This document shows, in pieces, positions 9,493-16,947 of a DNA stretch of 64,000 nucleotides. The position numbers and the translations under genes are program-made. Source of the stretch: Rhynchopus sp. YZ270_cl-10. Taxonomy: Eukaryota; Euglenozoa; Diplonemea; Diplonemida; Diplonemidae. Where the stretch lies: assembly GCA_964035575.1 (NCBI GenBank), contig OZ037865.1, positions 62,001-126,000 on the forward strand, written 5' to 3'. Below the pieces are notes generated by a model. It did no database searches, was not told the DNA's origin, and saw only the letters and a list, made by a program, of their open reading frames with translations. The stretch's first letter is position 1, and each line of letters starts with the position of its first letter.

Positions 9493-10183
9493 TTCTATTT
9501 TTTGGTGATGTGATGTGATGTGGTTGTGCTGAAGAAGCAGCAACTGAGCACTGGATGTGGCAGGCAGAAACGCAGAAGGGAGATGGCCTGGCCATGCTCC
9601 AGTACAGGCACGAGCGAGTGCTCACAGAATGGCCTCCAAAAACCAACACAGAATGGAATGGCTGGAGACTTATAGGCTTACTGTAAGGATTTGTTAGGAG
9701 TGGAAAAATGCTTACATTGTGACTGAGAAAATGATCCGAAAATTCAATACCCGGTCAGGAGTTTTTTTTTCCACTCCTAACAAATTCTTGAGGAAATCTG
9801 AATTATGGATTGCTAAAGATTTCCCAGCCATTCCATTCTGTGCTGGATTCCACCATTCTGTACTGGTGAGTCGCCAAGAAGCGGCAGCTGAGCACACTGG
9901 ACATGCCCAGAAAGGAGATAAGTTGTGGGGCTGAAACGTGCTATCCCCAGCAAAAGGGTCTGGCACTTTTCGTGAGTGGAAGCAGTTCACACCTGGTTGA
10001 ACGCAAAACCTACACCGGTCGGTGGGAGCCTGTGTTGGTTCGGAAAACACATATTTTCACCCAAATTCCACTCTCAACTTGCCAACAAAACAGAACTGAG
10101 ATCGAGTGGAGGAAATATTTTTGACTTTCATTTGTCTCAAAATCTCAGAAACCTGCAAAATCGTAAACATTCAAAAAGAAAAG
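9493..10183. repeat. Gene-free spacer with degenerate foldback-type repeats
   Basis: No tRNA or coding gene seen. Two related stretches (about 9530-9680 and 9780-9960) share gatttcccagccattcca and related pieces with the foldback element at 12.59-12.95 kb. A direct repeat of cactcctaacaaat / ttgttaggagtggaaaa in inverted orientation (9690-9710, 9771-9785) brackets the centre. Confidence 0.55.
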
Positions 10184-10256
10184 CACCTCCCGCGGGGCTC
10201 GAACCCGCGACCACAAGGTTAAGGGCCTTGCGCTCTACCGACTGAGCTAGGGAGGC
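10184..10256 (-). tRNA. trnK-CUU: tRNA-Lys(CTT), second copy
   Basis: Same mature sequence as 3494-3566. The 5' flank (caaagaatcattgtgggg on the plus strand) is the inverted counterpart of the flank before 3494, so the pair is a small inverted duplication. Confidence 0.96.
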
Positions 10257-10364
10257 TCACATTCATTTAAACCAAAGAATCATTGTGGGGGGTGGTCATG
10301 CAGAAAAGTCTCTTGTCCTAAATTTGACCACCCCAGAGAAAAAGAAAGAAGGTAAAACTATTAG

Positions 10365-10437
10365 GCCCGTGTAGCCCAATGGATAAGGCGTTCGCTTCCT
10401 AAGCGAAAGATTGTGGGTTCGATCCCCACCATGGGTA
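10365..10437 (+). tRNA. trnR-CCU: tRNA-Arg(CCT)
   Basis: Acceptor GCCCGTG/CATGGGT, anticodon stem TTCGC/GCGAA with loop TTCCTAA, T arm GTGGG-TTCGATC-CCCAC, discriminator A. Confidence 0.94.
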
Positions 10438-10651
10438 TTCTCTTTTTCACTGGGAAGTGAAAATATGAAAAATCATTTTTCAAGATTCTCTCACCATCTT
10501 GGGATTTTGGTGACAACAAAGATATGGCAAAATACTTTCACAAAAATGCACTTTTCCAAACTTCCTCATCTTGGGATTTTGGTGGTCGAAAAGATGTGGA
10601 AATAATTTTTCTAAACAATTCCCAAGCAAGAAACTACCTAAATAAAAAGAG

Positions 10652-10723
10652 GGGCTCAGCAGGGAATCGAACCCTGGACCTCTCGCACCCGAAGCGAGAA
10701 TCATGCCACTAGACCACTAAGCC
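10652..10723 (-). tRNA. trnP-CGG: tRNA-Pro(CGG)
   Basis: Acceptor GGCTTAG/CTGAGCC, anticodon stem CTCGC/GCGAG with loop TTCGGGT, T arm CAGGG-TTCGATT-CCCTG. Differs from Pro(TGG) at 30665-30736 by only two bases; one is the wobble position and the other lies in the D arm. The pair looks like a duplicate that changed anticodon. Confidence 0.95.
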
Positions 10724-10817
10724 ACTGATTATTTTCTTCATCCAGATTTACATGATGGCGTTAATATTCAAAAGTCAGAAATTCTTCTCTCCAAAACTTG
10801 GTCTAAAAAAAGGTATT

Positions 10818-10889
10818 TTCCGCTGCGGGGAATTGAACCCCGGTCTGCCGGGTGAGAGCCGGCTGTTCTAACCACTATACTACAGCGGA
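10818..10889 (-). tRNA. trnE-CUC: tRNA-Glu(CTC)
   Basis: Acceptor TCCGCTG/CAGCGGA, anticodon stem GCCGG/CCGGC with loop CTCTCAC, T arm CGGGG-TTCAATT-CCCCG. Confidence 0.95.
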
Positions 10890-10979
10890 TCTGATAGTAG
10901 GCAAAACTATTATCTGCATGGGGACATCTTTTCGATCGTTGCATTGAACGAAAATGTGAAGGAAAGTTCAAAAAGAAAT

Positions 10980-11052
10980 TACAGCTAGTCGGGATTGAAC
11001 CGACGATCTCTCGCGTGTGAGGCGAGCGTCCTAACCACTAGACGATAGCTGC
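10980..11052 (-). tRNA. trnV-CAC: tRNA-Val(CAC)
   Basis: Acceptor GCAGCTA/TAGCTGT, anticodon stem CTCGC/GCGAG with loop CTCACAC, T arm GTCGG-TTCAATC-CCGAC, discriminator A. Confidence 0.95.
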
Positions 11053-11116
11053 TACAATAATGACCGGAACTGTTTTCCACAAGAGGTGGGTTTTCTGCGG
11101 AAAAATGGTAATAACG

Positions 11117-11198
11117 TGACGAGAGTGGGGTTTGAACCCACGCCTCCGAAGAGACCAGGGCCTAAACCTGGCGCCTTAGACCGCTCGGCCATCTCGCC
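11117..11198 (-). tRNA. trnL-UAG: tRNA-Leu(TAG)
   Basis: Type II tRNA: acceptor GGCGAGA/TCTCGTC, anticodon stem CCAGG/CCTGG with loop TTTAGGC, variable arm TCTCTTCGGAGGC, T arm GTGGG-TTCAAAC-CCCAC, discriminator A as in Leu. Confidence 0.95.
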
Positions 11199-11258
11199 TT
11201 CCCAGTTTTTTATGACTTTTGCAAAGAACAGAAAATGGTTTGAGAAGGGAAAAAAGTC

Positions 11259-11281
11259 TCCTCCTGTTGGGTTCGAACCAA
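11259..11281 (-). pseudogene. 3' fragment of tRNA-Asn(GTT)
   Basis: The T arm and 3' acceptor strand of tRNA-Asn are present and the sequence then breaks off into unrelated DNA (ggtaactgaaattgg). With the upstream spacer and tRNA-Leu(TAG) it forms a block duplicated at 13223-13351, where Asn is whole and Leu is cut. Confidence 0.85.
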
Positions 11282-11339
11282 GGTAACTGAAATTGGGGGG
11301 AGAAAATTTAAGGGAAAAGAAAAAAAAAGAACATGGTGT

Positions 11340-11960
11340 AGTTCATCCTCGGTGTCTACACTAATACAACCAAGTTTTCAAAAACCAAAAATGTTATTCT
11401 GGTGCGGTTGGAGCTGAATTATTTCATTCTTTTTTGTAATAATTTGTGAAGCTTTTGGTTGTGTCAACCCCCCATCCTTGGGGAAGATGGGTGTGCAATC
11501 CAAAGCCCCTTTTTTTAACAAGGTGTCTGTCTATTTCTCAGATCACCTTCATTGGATTGCACTAGAACACAACTATCTGCTACACAGTTATATCGAAAAA
11601 GAATGAAAGAACCTCAGCAAAGATCAAGTCATAATAACTTTTTATTTTGCTTTTTTTGCTTTTTTTTGCTTTTTTTGCTTTTTTGTAAGAAGAACTGGTA
11701 AGAAGTAGTGTAGTGATGTAAAAAAGGGATTGGTGCCTTCCCAGCGGGCGAGGAATCGGCTGTGATGAAGGAATAGTTTGTCAAGGTTTTTGTTGTTTTG
11801 TTTTAAAAAATGGAAAATCAAAGGGATCCACATATAAAAAAAGACCACACCTAAAAGGCGCTCACCATGGCAGGTGAGAGATTATGAGTAATCATGAGAG
11901 GTCAGCCACTAAAGAGGGATAAAAAAAATACACAATAAAACACAATAAATTATTAATTAA
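11340..11960 (+). repeat. Non-coding repeat shared with the 3' flank of the Merlin element
   Basis: Positions about 11400-11945 align in inverted orientation to 59370-58570. Shared landmarks are the inverted motif around cccccatccttgggg, the sequence gcgggcgaggaatcggctgtgatgaa quoted here only by its core cgaggaatcggctgtgatga, and gagagattatga. No transposase remains here. Probably a truncated or non-autonomous copy. Confidence 0.75.
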
Positions 11961-12119
11961 AACCAAAGTTCCTCCCCCTTTTTCTTACATACCTTTCCTC
12001 TACACCAGCCTCTTCCAGATCACAGCACTCCAACACCAAACAGAATACACAAAATACAAACACAATGCAATAAATGATATGAAACTCTCCAGAATCTGCT
12101 GACCTTCAAGGAATCCTTG

Positions 12120-12370
12120 GCAAAAAGAAACTGCTCCCTCCGAGGATTGAACCTGAGACCGGGAGACTTGTTGACCTGAGCATTAACCACTTGGCTACCC
12201 CGTCTCATATTGCCATGGTGAGAAGCACTGAAGAAGTCCTGAAGAAATCCGCTTTGTTCTGAAGAACTCCTTGGTAAAAAGTATCCGCTCCCTCCGAGGA
12301 TTGAACCTGCGACCGGGAGATTTGTTGACCTGAGCATTAACCACTTGGCTACTCCGTCTCATATTGCCAT
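12120..12370 (-). repeat. tRNA-derived SINE-like repeat, two tandem copies
   Basis: Two units about 157 bp apart (12133-12210 and 12290-12360) have an A-box-like stretch TAGCCAAGTGGTTAATGC and a B box GGTTCAATCC on the minus strand, but no credible anticodon stem. Each is preceded by CCATGGCAATATGAGACG. A plus-strand partial relative lies at 12515-12570 (GGTTCAAACC then gagggagcag). This fits a tRNA-derived SINE or tandem tRNA pseudogenes. Confidence 0.65.
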
Positions 12371-12591
12371 GGTGAGACGTACTGAACAAGTCCTGAAGAA
12401 ATCTGCTGTGAAACTACCAAAAAGTGTACTTTTCTGGATACTTCTTCTCCCATAACGATTTTCAGTACTGCAGACAAAGTGTCCTAGTGTGTACCACACA
12501 GGTTCCATACAGTGTGGATTGTTAGTGGTCGGAGGTTCAAACCCCTGAGGGAGCAGTTTTTGTTTCCACTAATGAATCCTTAAGGAAAAGT

Positions 12592-12945
12592 GAATTCTGG
12601 ATCCTTAAGGATTTCCCAGCCATTCCAGAATGTGCTTGCATCTCAGAAAAGTACACTTTTTCGTTAAAAACCAAAAAGTGCACTTTTCTGAGATGCAAGT
12701 ACATTCTGGAATGGCTGGAAAATCCTTAAGGATCCAGAATTCACATTTCCTTAAGGATTTGCTAGGGGAAAAGTGAATTCTGGATTGCTCAGGAATTCCC
12801 AGCCATTCCAGAATGTGCTTGCATCTGAGAAAAGTGCACTTTTTGGTTTTTAACGAAAAAGTGCACTTTTCTGAGATGCAAGCACATTCTGGAATGGCTG
12901 GGAATTCCTTAAGGATCCAGAATTCACTTTTCCTTAAGGATTTCA
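12592..12945. repeat. Double foldback (palindromic) element
   Basis: Two adjacent long hairpins, about 12592-12757 and 12770-12945. Arms run from gaattctggatccttaagga through cagccattccagaatgtgct to a spacer at ttggtttttaacg (or its complement). Arms are nearly perfect. The relative at 12980-13200 has further aagcacattctgga units in both orientations. Confidence 0.85.
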
Positions 12946-13222
12946 CTGCAGGAAAATACCGGAAAATTTCTTACCCGGGTATTGAATATCCGGACCCTAT
13001 GCTCAAAAAAATGCAAGCACATTCTGAAACCAAAATGCAAGCACATTCTGGAAATCTTTATTTTTCTGAAAACCAAGCACATTCTGGAAACGAAAACCAA
13101 GCACATTCTGGAACACGGCTATAAGGCCCCGGCTATTCCAGAATGTGCTTGGTTTTCGTTTCCAGAATGTGCTTACATTTTGGGGCCCAGAATGTGCGTA
13201 TTCATACCAGGCTGTACTGGAA
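12946..13222. repeat. Degenerate foldback arms rich in gcacattctgga
   Basis: Six or more copies of aagcacattctgga and its complement ccagaatgtgctt at 13014-13200, separated by short spacers. No gene seen. Looks like decayed or shuffled arms of the adjacent foldback element. Confidence 0.7.
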
Positions 13223-13266
13223 TATGGCCCTAAACCTGGCGCCTTAGACCGCTCGGCCATCTCGCC
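13223..13266 (-). pseudogene. 5' half of tRNA-Leu(TAG)
   Basis: From the acceptor GGCGAGA to the anticodon region TTTAGG the sequence equals tRNA-Leu(TAG) at 11117-11198, then switches into foldback DNA. Only the 5' half of the gene is present. Confidence 0.9.
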
Positions 13267-13325
13267 TTCCCAGTTTTTTATGACTTTTGCAAAGAACAGA
13301 AAATGGTTTGAGAAGGGAAAAAAGT

Positions 13326-13398
13326 CTCCTCCTGTTGGGTTCGAACCAACGACCTGCAGGTTAACAGCCTGACGCGCTACCGACTGCGCCAAGGAGGA
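13326..13398 (-). tRNA. trnN-GUU: tRNA-Asn(GTT), third copy
   Basis: Mature sequence identical to 426-498. The upstream plus-strand flank is shared with the 11.2-kb fragment, showing a local duplication. Confidence 0.95.
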
Positions 13399-13487
13399 CC
13401 TGACAAGTGTGCTTTTTGTGTTTTGCACAATCTTGAAAACAAAACAAAAGGGATAGATTGAAAATGAAAATGAAAAAGAATAACAAG

Positions 13488-13569
13488 TGACGAGAGTGGG
13501 GTTTGAACCCACGCCCCCGAAGGGACCAGGGCCTTAACCTGGCGCCTTAGACCACTCGGCCATCTCGCC
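13488..13569 (-). tRNA. trnL-AAG: tRNA-Leu(AAG)
   Basis: Type II tRNA: acceptor GGCGAGA/TCTCGTC, anticodon stem CCAGG/CCTGG with loop TTAAGGC, variable arm TCCCTTCGGGGGC. Very close to Leu(TAG), differing mainly at the anticodon and variable arm. Confidence 0.95.
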
Positions 13570-13662
13570 TTCAATAAAAGCCAACAAGAATATGGAAGTG
13601 GGAATGCGTTTCAACCAGTCACAGAGGAGAATAACAAGGGACGAAACGGAGAAAAAGGAAAG

Positions 13663-13734
13663 TTCTCCTACGCGGATTCGAACCGCGGTCGCGAGATTCA
13701 GAGTCTCGAGTGCTAACCACTACACCATAGGAGA
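13663..13734 (-). tRNA. trnQ-CUG: tRNA-Gln(CTG)
   Basis: Acceptor TCTCCTA/TAGGAGA, anticodon stem CGAGA/TCTCG with loop CTCTGAA, T loop TTCGAAT. Confidence 0.95.
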
Positions 13735-13825
13735 TACAATTCTGTCGCTTCCTTCTTTTTCTTTGGTACCAAAAAGAATCGAGATCTGGAAATATCACAA
13801 CAGTGTTTCCAAGCCAAAAAATGTT

Positions 13826-13898
13826 TGGAGATTGAGGGTATCGATCCCTCTACCTCTCGCATGCTGAGCGAGCGCTCTACCATTTGAGCTAAACCCCC
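13826..13898 (-). tRNA. trnA-AGC: tRNA-Ala(AGC)
   Basis: Acceptor GGGGGTT/AATCTCC, anticodon stem CTCGC/GCGAG with loop TCAGCAT, T arm GAGGG-ATCGATA-CCCTC. T54 is replaced by A, which is unusual outside initiator tRNAs. Confidence 0.92.
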
Positions 13899-13998
13899 TT
13901 ACATTTCTTAAACGAATCTTTACAAGGTGGGGATGGAATTCAAAACCAAAAGGGAGAAGTAACACTCAAGAGAAAATCTGGTCTTGAAACAAAAAGAG

Positions 13999-14070
13999 AG
14001 GGCACACCCGGGTTCGAACCAGGGACCGTTCGGACTGCAGCCGAATGCTCTACCACTGAGCTATATACCC
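13999..14070 (-). tRNA. trnC-GCA: tRNA-Cys(GCA)
   Basis: Acceptor GGGTATA/TGTGCCC, anticodon stem TTCGG/CCGAA with loop CTGCAGT, T arm with loop TTCGAAC, discriminator T as expected for Cys. Confidence 0.94.
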
Positions 14071-14153
14071 TTCAATAATCATGCTTTGCGCTGAATACTA
14101 TCAGTTCACTTTTCAACCAACTTCTGTGTGTTACACCACAAATAAGGAAAAAA

Positions 14154-14272
14154 GGATTCAAGCACCCGGACTTCCCAGCTGGTCACCCACGCCAGTACTA
14201 TCCAGGCCTGCTGGTGCTTAACTTCTCAAATCAGGCGGGATGAGGTGTATTCACCAGAGTATGGCCGAATCC
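14154..14272 (-). rRNA. rrn5: 5S rRNA, copy 1
   Basis: 119-nt 5S gene. Helix I pairs GGATTC with GAATCC. Eukaryotic 5S landmarks are present: GGCCATACTCTGGTG near the 5' end, the internal control region GAGAAGTTAAGCACCAGCAGG, shortened to its core AGTTAAGCACC, and CCTGGATAGTACTGGCGTGG in the 3' half. T5 terminator follows on the minus strand. Confidence 0.97.
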
Positions 14273-14827
14273 AATAATGGGTCTGGGTGGAAAACCTTTG
14301 AAGAGCTTTTTATTTCTGAGCTTGTTTTTGCTTCACTTGTGCAAAAGTGTCTTGGGTGTTGCATGGTACAGGAAACTTTATTTGTCTCCCCTGTTCCGCT
14401 GCACTCTGCATTAGGTCATTTCACCTAAAATAAGGCCAGTTTGCGATCTTCTTGGAGTATCTTGGTGTCCAGTACAGTGTTTCTGGCATTGTGGACTTGC
14501 ATGTTGTACAGGGCAACTGCCTGGGAATTAGTCCCACTTCTTGCAACAGTTTAGCTATTTCGGCATCCCCAGCGCGCATGATATTAAGCACAGGAGAATT
14601 TTTGGCTGCAGGTGCGCACGTCCCTTCTGGGGAGTATGGATGCCTCTTCCTCAGTTTTTGTTGTGCATTTTTGCACCTTTGCGCTCATCTCCATCTCACC
14701 AAAGGTGAAATTGTGAATGCTGTCATGCAGCATTCACATTCCAGCATGCTCCTGTAGGCTGAAGCACCGTCGGTGGTGTAGTCTCCCCTCATTTCTGCTC
14801 TCTGGATAGTGCAACAAACACAGGGAT
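14273..14827 (-). pseudogene. Shuffled fragments of a Merlin/ISXO2-type transposase
   Basis: Minus-strand translation gives DYTTDGASAYRSMLE near 14757-14803, matching the second-aspartate motif LTTDGAGAYRSMLD of the transposase at 60.5 kb. Further on (14440-14590) it gives EVGLIPRQLPCTTC, matching the N-terminal zinc-finger lead-in VGLLPTRMKCNKC at 62.9 kb. The two pieces lie in reversed order relative to an intact gene and are separated by frame breaks, so this is a relic. Confidence 0.7.
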
Positions 14828-14865
14828 ACAAGACAGGGTTGTCTTGTTGGAGGTGGGTCAGGGTC
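14828..14865 (-). promoter_or_regulatory. Pol III-type upstream element, orphan copy
   Basis: Matches the element before U6, SRP RNA and RNA Y (CCTGACCCACCTCCAACAAG then the half-palindrome ACAACCCTGTCTTGT). No small RNA follows at the usual 23-nt distance. Transposase relic sequence is there instead. It sits 3' of 5S copy 2 exactly as in the 5S-RNA Y unit at 27.3-27.8 kb. Confidence 0.75.
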
Positions 14866-14909
14866 TGGATGTCCTAAAACCACACACCAACACGGAAGAA
14901 AAGCAAAAA

Positions 14910-15028
14910 GGATTCAAGCACCCGGACTTCCCAGCTGGTCACCCACGCCAGTACTATCCAGGCCTGCTGGTGCTTAACTTCTCAAATCAGGCGGGATGAG
15001 GTGTATTCACCAGAGTATGGCCGAATCC
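14910..15028 (-). rRNA. rrn5: 5S rRNA, copy 2
   Basis: 119 nt with the same sequence as copy 1, followed by T5. About 640 bp separate the two genes. Confidence 0.97.
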
Positions 15029-15329
15029 AATACTGAGTCAGGTTCGAAAACCTTTGAAGAGCTTTTTATTTCTGACCTTGTTTTTGCTTCGGTTGTGAAA
15101 ACCGGTTTGTGGGTCAGCAGGTTTAACAAGTTTGGCCAGTCCTTAGCACAGCACTTAGTGCGCTGCACTACTGCATCGGAGCAGGTGCCTGTGTGCTCAC
15201 AGGTCACCACTCAGTGGTCGATCCCTCTAGACCAGTGTGCTGGGTTTACTGGGTTTACTGGGTAACATGATGGTTTGTGTGATCACGTTTGTTTTGGTTT
15301 GTTTGTTTAAAAAGGCGGGTTTGTGCAAA
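15029..15329. other. Spacer between 5S copy 2 and U1
   Basis: No gene recognised. The first 60 bp (ggttcgaaaacctttgaagagctttttatttctga) resemble the 5' flank of 5S copy 1 at 14285-14330, quoted in part as aaacctttgaagagcttttt, so the two 5S genes share upstream flanks. It contains a tandem ctgggtttactgggtttact. Confidence 0.6.
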
Positions 15330-15475
15330 GCACAGCACCGCCGCTGTCAAAAATTTCACTGTGCAAGCCAGCCGAAGCTAGTGCCACCAGTATCCCCTGC
15401 GCAGTGCAATGCAAGGGCCACTGGTGTGTCGACGCCCTTGTTGATCAGGTCAGACACCAGTAAGGTATGTAACCT
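15330..15475 (-). ncRNA. U1: U1 spliceosomal snRNA
   Basis: Recognises 5' splice sites in the spliceosome. The 5' end reads AGGTTACATACCTTACTGG. Stem-loop I is closed by GGTGTC/GACACC and carries GATCAACAAGG, close to the U1-70K-binding loop GATCACGAAGG. Stem-loop II contains ATTGCACT, the U1A-type loop. A canonical Sm site AATTTTTGA is followed by hairpin CAGCGGCGGTGCTG. The 5' end is set by the shared promoter box 50 nt upstream. The 3' end is approximate. CATACC at the 5' end is complementary to the SL donor GGTATG. Confidence 0.9.
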
Positions 15476-15515
15476 CTAGCTGAGTTTAACAACATGCGAA
15501 ACTCCAACACCTTCA

Positions 15516-15525
15516 GGGAAGCGTA
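15516..15525 (-). promoter_or_regulatory. PSE-like box of U1
   Basis: TACGCTTCCC, 50 nt before the inferred U1 start. Same position and core (GCTTCCC) as in the other Pol II-type small RNA genes here. Confidence 0.75.
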
Positions 15526-15547
15526 GTGGTTGTCAAGACTTAAAAAC

Positions 15548-15661
15548 AGATGAGACACAAAGGCCCCTTCAAAAATTATGCTTTCACTTAGTGGCTCTTA
15601 CCCACGGTCATCTTTAGTAAAAGGCGAAAGATGAGTTCGATATGGGCAAGAACCGTGATAT
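15548..15661 (-). ncRNA. U5: U5 spliceosomal snRNA
   Basis: Core U5 protein-free signature: conserved loop 1 CGCCTTTTACT closed by CATCTTT/AAAGATG, on a longer stem CACGGT/ACCGTG with internal loop. Sm site AATTTTTGA follows, then a 3' AAGGGGCCTT element. U5 aligns exons in the spliceosome. It lies about 70 bp downstream of U1 on the same strand with its own promoter box. The 3' end is approximate. Confidence 0.92.
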
Positions 15662-15702
15662 GGCTCTGTTTTGTTCTATTGCTGTATGCACTTTGCTACA
15701 CA

Positions 15703-15712
15703 TGGAAGCATG
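15703..15712 (-). promoter_or_regulatory. PSE-like box of U5
   Basis: CATGCTTCCA, whose first base lies 50-51 nt before the inferred U5 start (15661/15662). Confidence 0.75.
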
Positions 15713-16131
15713 TTGAGAGCGAGGATAGTGTGGTAACTTCTTGATTGATCAAGATGTCCTTGAAGGTGAAAAAAGTAATGTGAAGCCTTTTTTGAGGTTT
15801 TTCTTAAAAACAAGCTGTAAGTGGAAGGGCTGTGCCTGGTACTCTTCCCTGCGCCATACAGGGGAGAGACAAAACAATACAAGAAGTATGTGACAATCAT
15901 CGCAAGTGCTCATGCTGCACATGCCCAACCTATGTCATCATCCAGCTTTGGTCTTGTGCCGAAGAAAACAATCTTCAACACGAATGCACTCAAAAACAGA
16001 TCCTGTGTAGAGTACAGTCTTGCCCTTGTTTGTTCCACCTATCGGCTGCACAGATGTCTACAGGGAGGCACATTGGTGGTGGTAGTTCTGGTGTGTTAGC
16101 TTTACGTGGTGTCTTTATGTTACCACCCCAA
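15713..16131. other. Unassigned spacer between divergent U5 and U4
   Basis: About 420 bp separate the U5 (minus) and U4 (plus) promoter boxes. Only short open frames of unlikely coding value. No RNA motif recognised. Confidence 0.5.
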
Positions 16132-16141
16132 CACGCTTCCC
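16132..16141 (+). promoter_or_regulatory. PSE-like box of U4
   Basis: CACGCTTCCC, 50-51 nt upstream of the inferred U4 start. Confidence 0.72.
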
Positions 16142-16182
16142 TGTTGACATAGCTTTGTGACACGACTGGGAGAAAAGGAGGT

Positions 16183-16325
16183 ATTCTTGCGCTCGGGATA
16201 ATTCCATAAGCAATGACCAAATAGGGACGCTGTGGAGAGATTGCTGGTTGAAAACTACCCAATTCCCGCCATGGGCCGCTTCGGCGTTGCCACATTGGCA
16301 ATTTGTGTAGCTGCTTCGGCGGCCT
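16183..16325 (+). ncRNA. U4: U4 spliceosomal snRNA
   Basis: Partner of U6 in the tri-snRNP. The 5' part CTTGCGCTCGGGA is complementary to U6 TCCCTGCGCAAG with one bulge (stem II). GCTGGTT pairs with U6 ATTAGC (stem I). The segment between holds a kink-turn-like AGCAATGA. The central domain GGTTGAAAACTACCCAATTC parallels the known U4 GAAAAC...CCCAAT stretch. An Sm-like site AATTTGTG precedes a 3' hairpin GCTGC-TTCG-GCGGC. The complementarity to the U6 of this locus is direct evidence. Ends are inferred. Confidence 0.87.
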
Positions 16326-16423
16326 TGTTTTTACTACGATTGATCATCACCTTCGCTCACTTCCCTGTGACATGGGTGTGTAATCTGTTTGCCTTGTTGT
16401 TTCCTAGTAATATTGATCATCAT

Positions 16424-16433
16424 CATGCTTCCC
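16424..16433 (+). promoter_or_regulatory. PSE-like box of U2
   Basis: CATGCTTCCC followed by TGTACATGGGTG, 51 nt upstream of the U2 start. The extension resembles the SL RNA boxes (AGAACATGTTGG). Confidence 0.78.
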
Positions 16434-16474
16434 TGTACATGGGTGTCGAATTTGGTATGGACTAAAAAGAAGTC

Positions 16475-16660
16475 ATACCTTCTCGGCCTTTTGGCTAAGA
16501 TCAAGTGTATTATCTGTTCTTATCAGCTTAATATCTGATACAGTGCCTTGTGCACTGATGATATTAACGCAATTTCTCATTGGGGTGACGGGTCGCCAGG
16601 GCAACCTGGTCCGTTCACACATGTTGCCCTGGAGCTGCACAACATCCAGGAGTGGCATAC
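16475..16660 (+). ncRNA. U2: U2 spliceosomal snRNA
   Basis: Pairs with the intron branch site and with U6. The 5' 65 nt are nearly invariant U2: CTTCTCGGCCTTTTGGCTAA, then ATCTGTTCTTATCAG and TTAATATCTGATA. The branch-site-pairing segment reads GTATTA instead of the usual GTAGTA. A possible Sm site AATTTCTC lies near 16571. The 3' half contains a long hairpin (CAGGGCAAC/GTTGCCCTG). The 3' end is not well defined; a T6 run begins near 16662. Confidence 0.95.
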
Positions 16661-16941
16661 CCTCTTTTTTAACAAAACAAAAACAAACACACAAAGGCAA
16701 CATATCATACATACCATACATACCATACATACACAGTGGTTACCGGTAAGGGTTATTAAAAACAGAGGTCGGAGCGAGCCTCTCAATGTCAGAGGCTTCA
16801 AAGCATTTCACGAGAAAACTCGCCCCTGTCCTTCTTCATCACTATCACTTGACCGAACACTCCCCACAAGGAAGCCTGTAAAAGGTGATGCTTTTTTAGG
16901 CAACAACACAGACACAGGGGGGGTACTGGGTGGGGTAATAT
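16661..16941. other. Spacer between U2 and RNA Y copy 1
   Basis: No gene seen. Contains a short cataccatacatac simple repeat (16707-16731) and a purine-rich stretch. T-run at 16662-16668 directly after U2. Confidence 0.6.
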
Positions 16942-16947
16942 AAAAAA

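Noticed and set aside
12133-12210. Functional tRNA gene
   Set aside because: A and B boxes are present but no anticodon stem forms, and the unit is tandemly repeated with its flank; called SINE-like.
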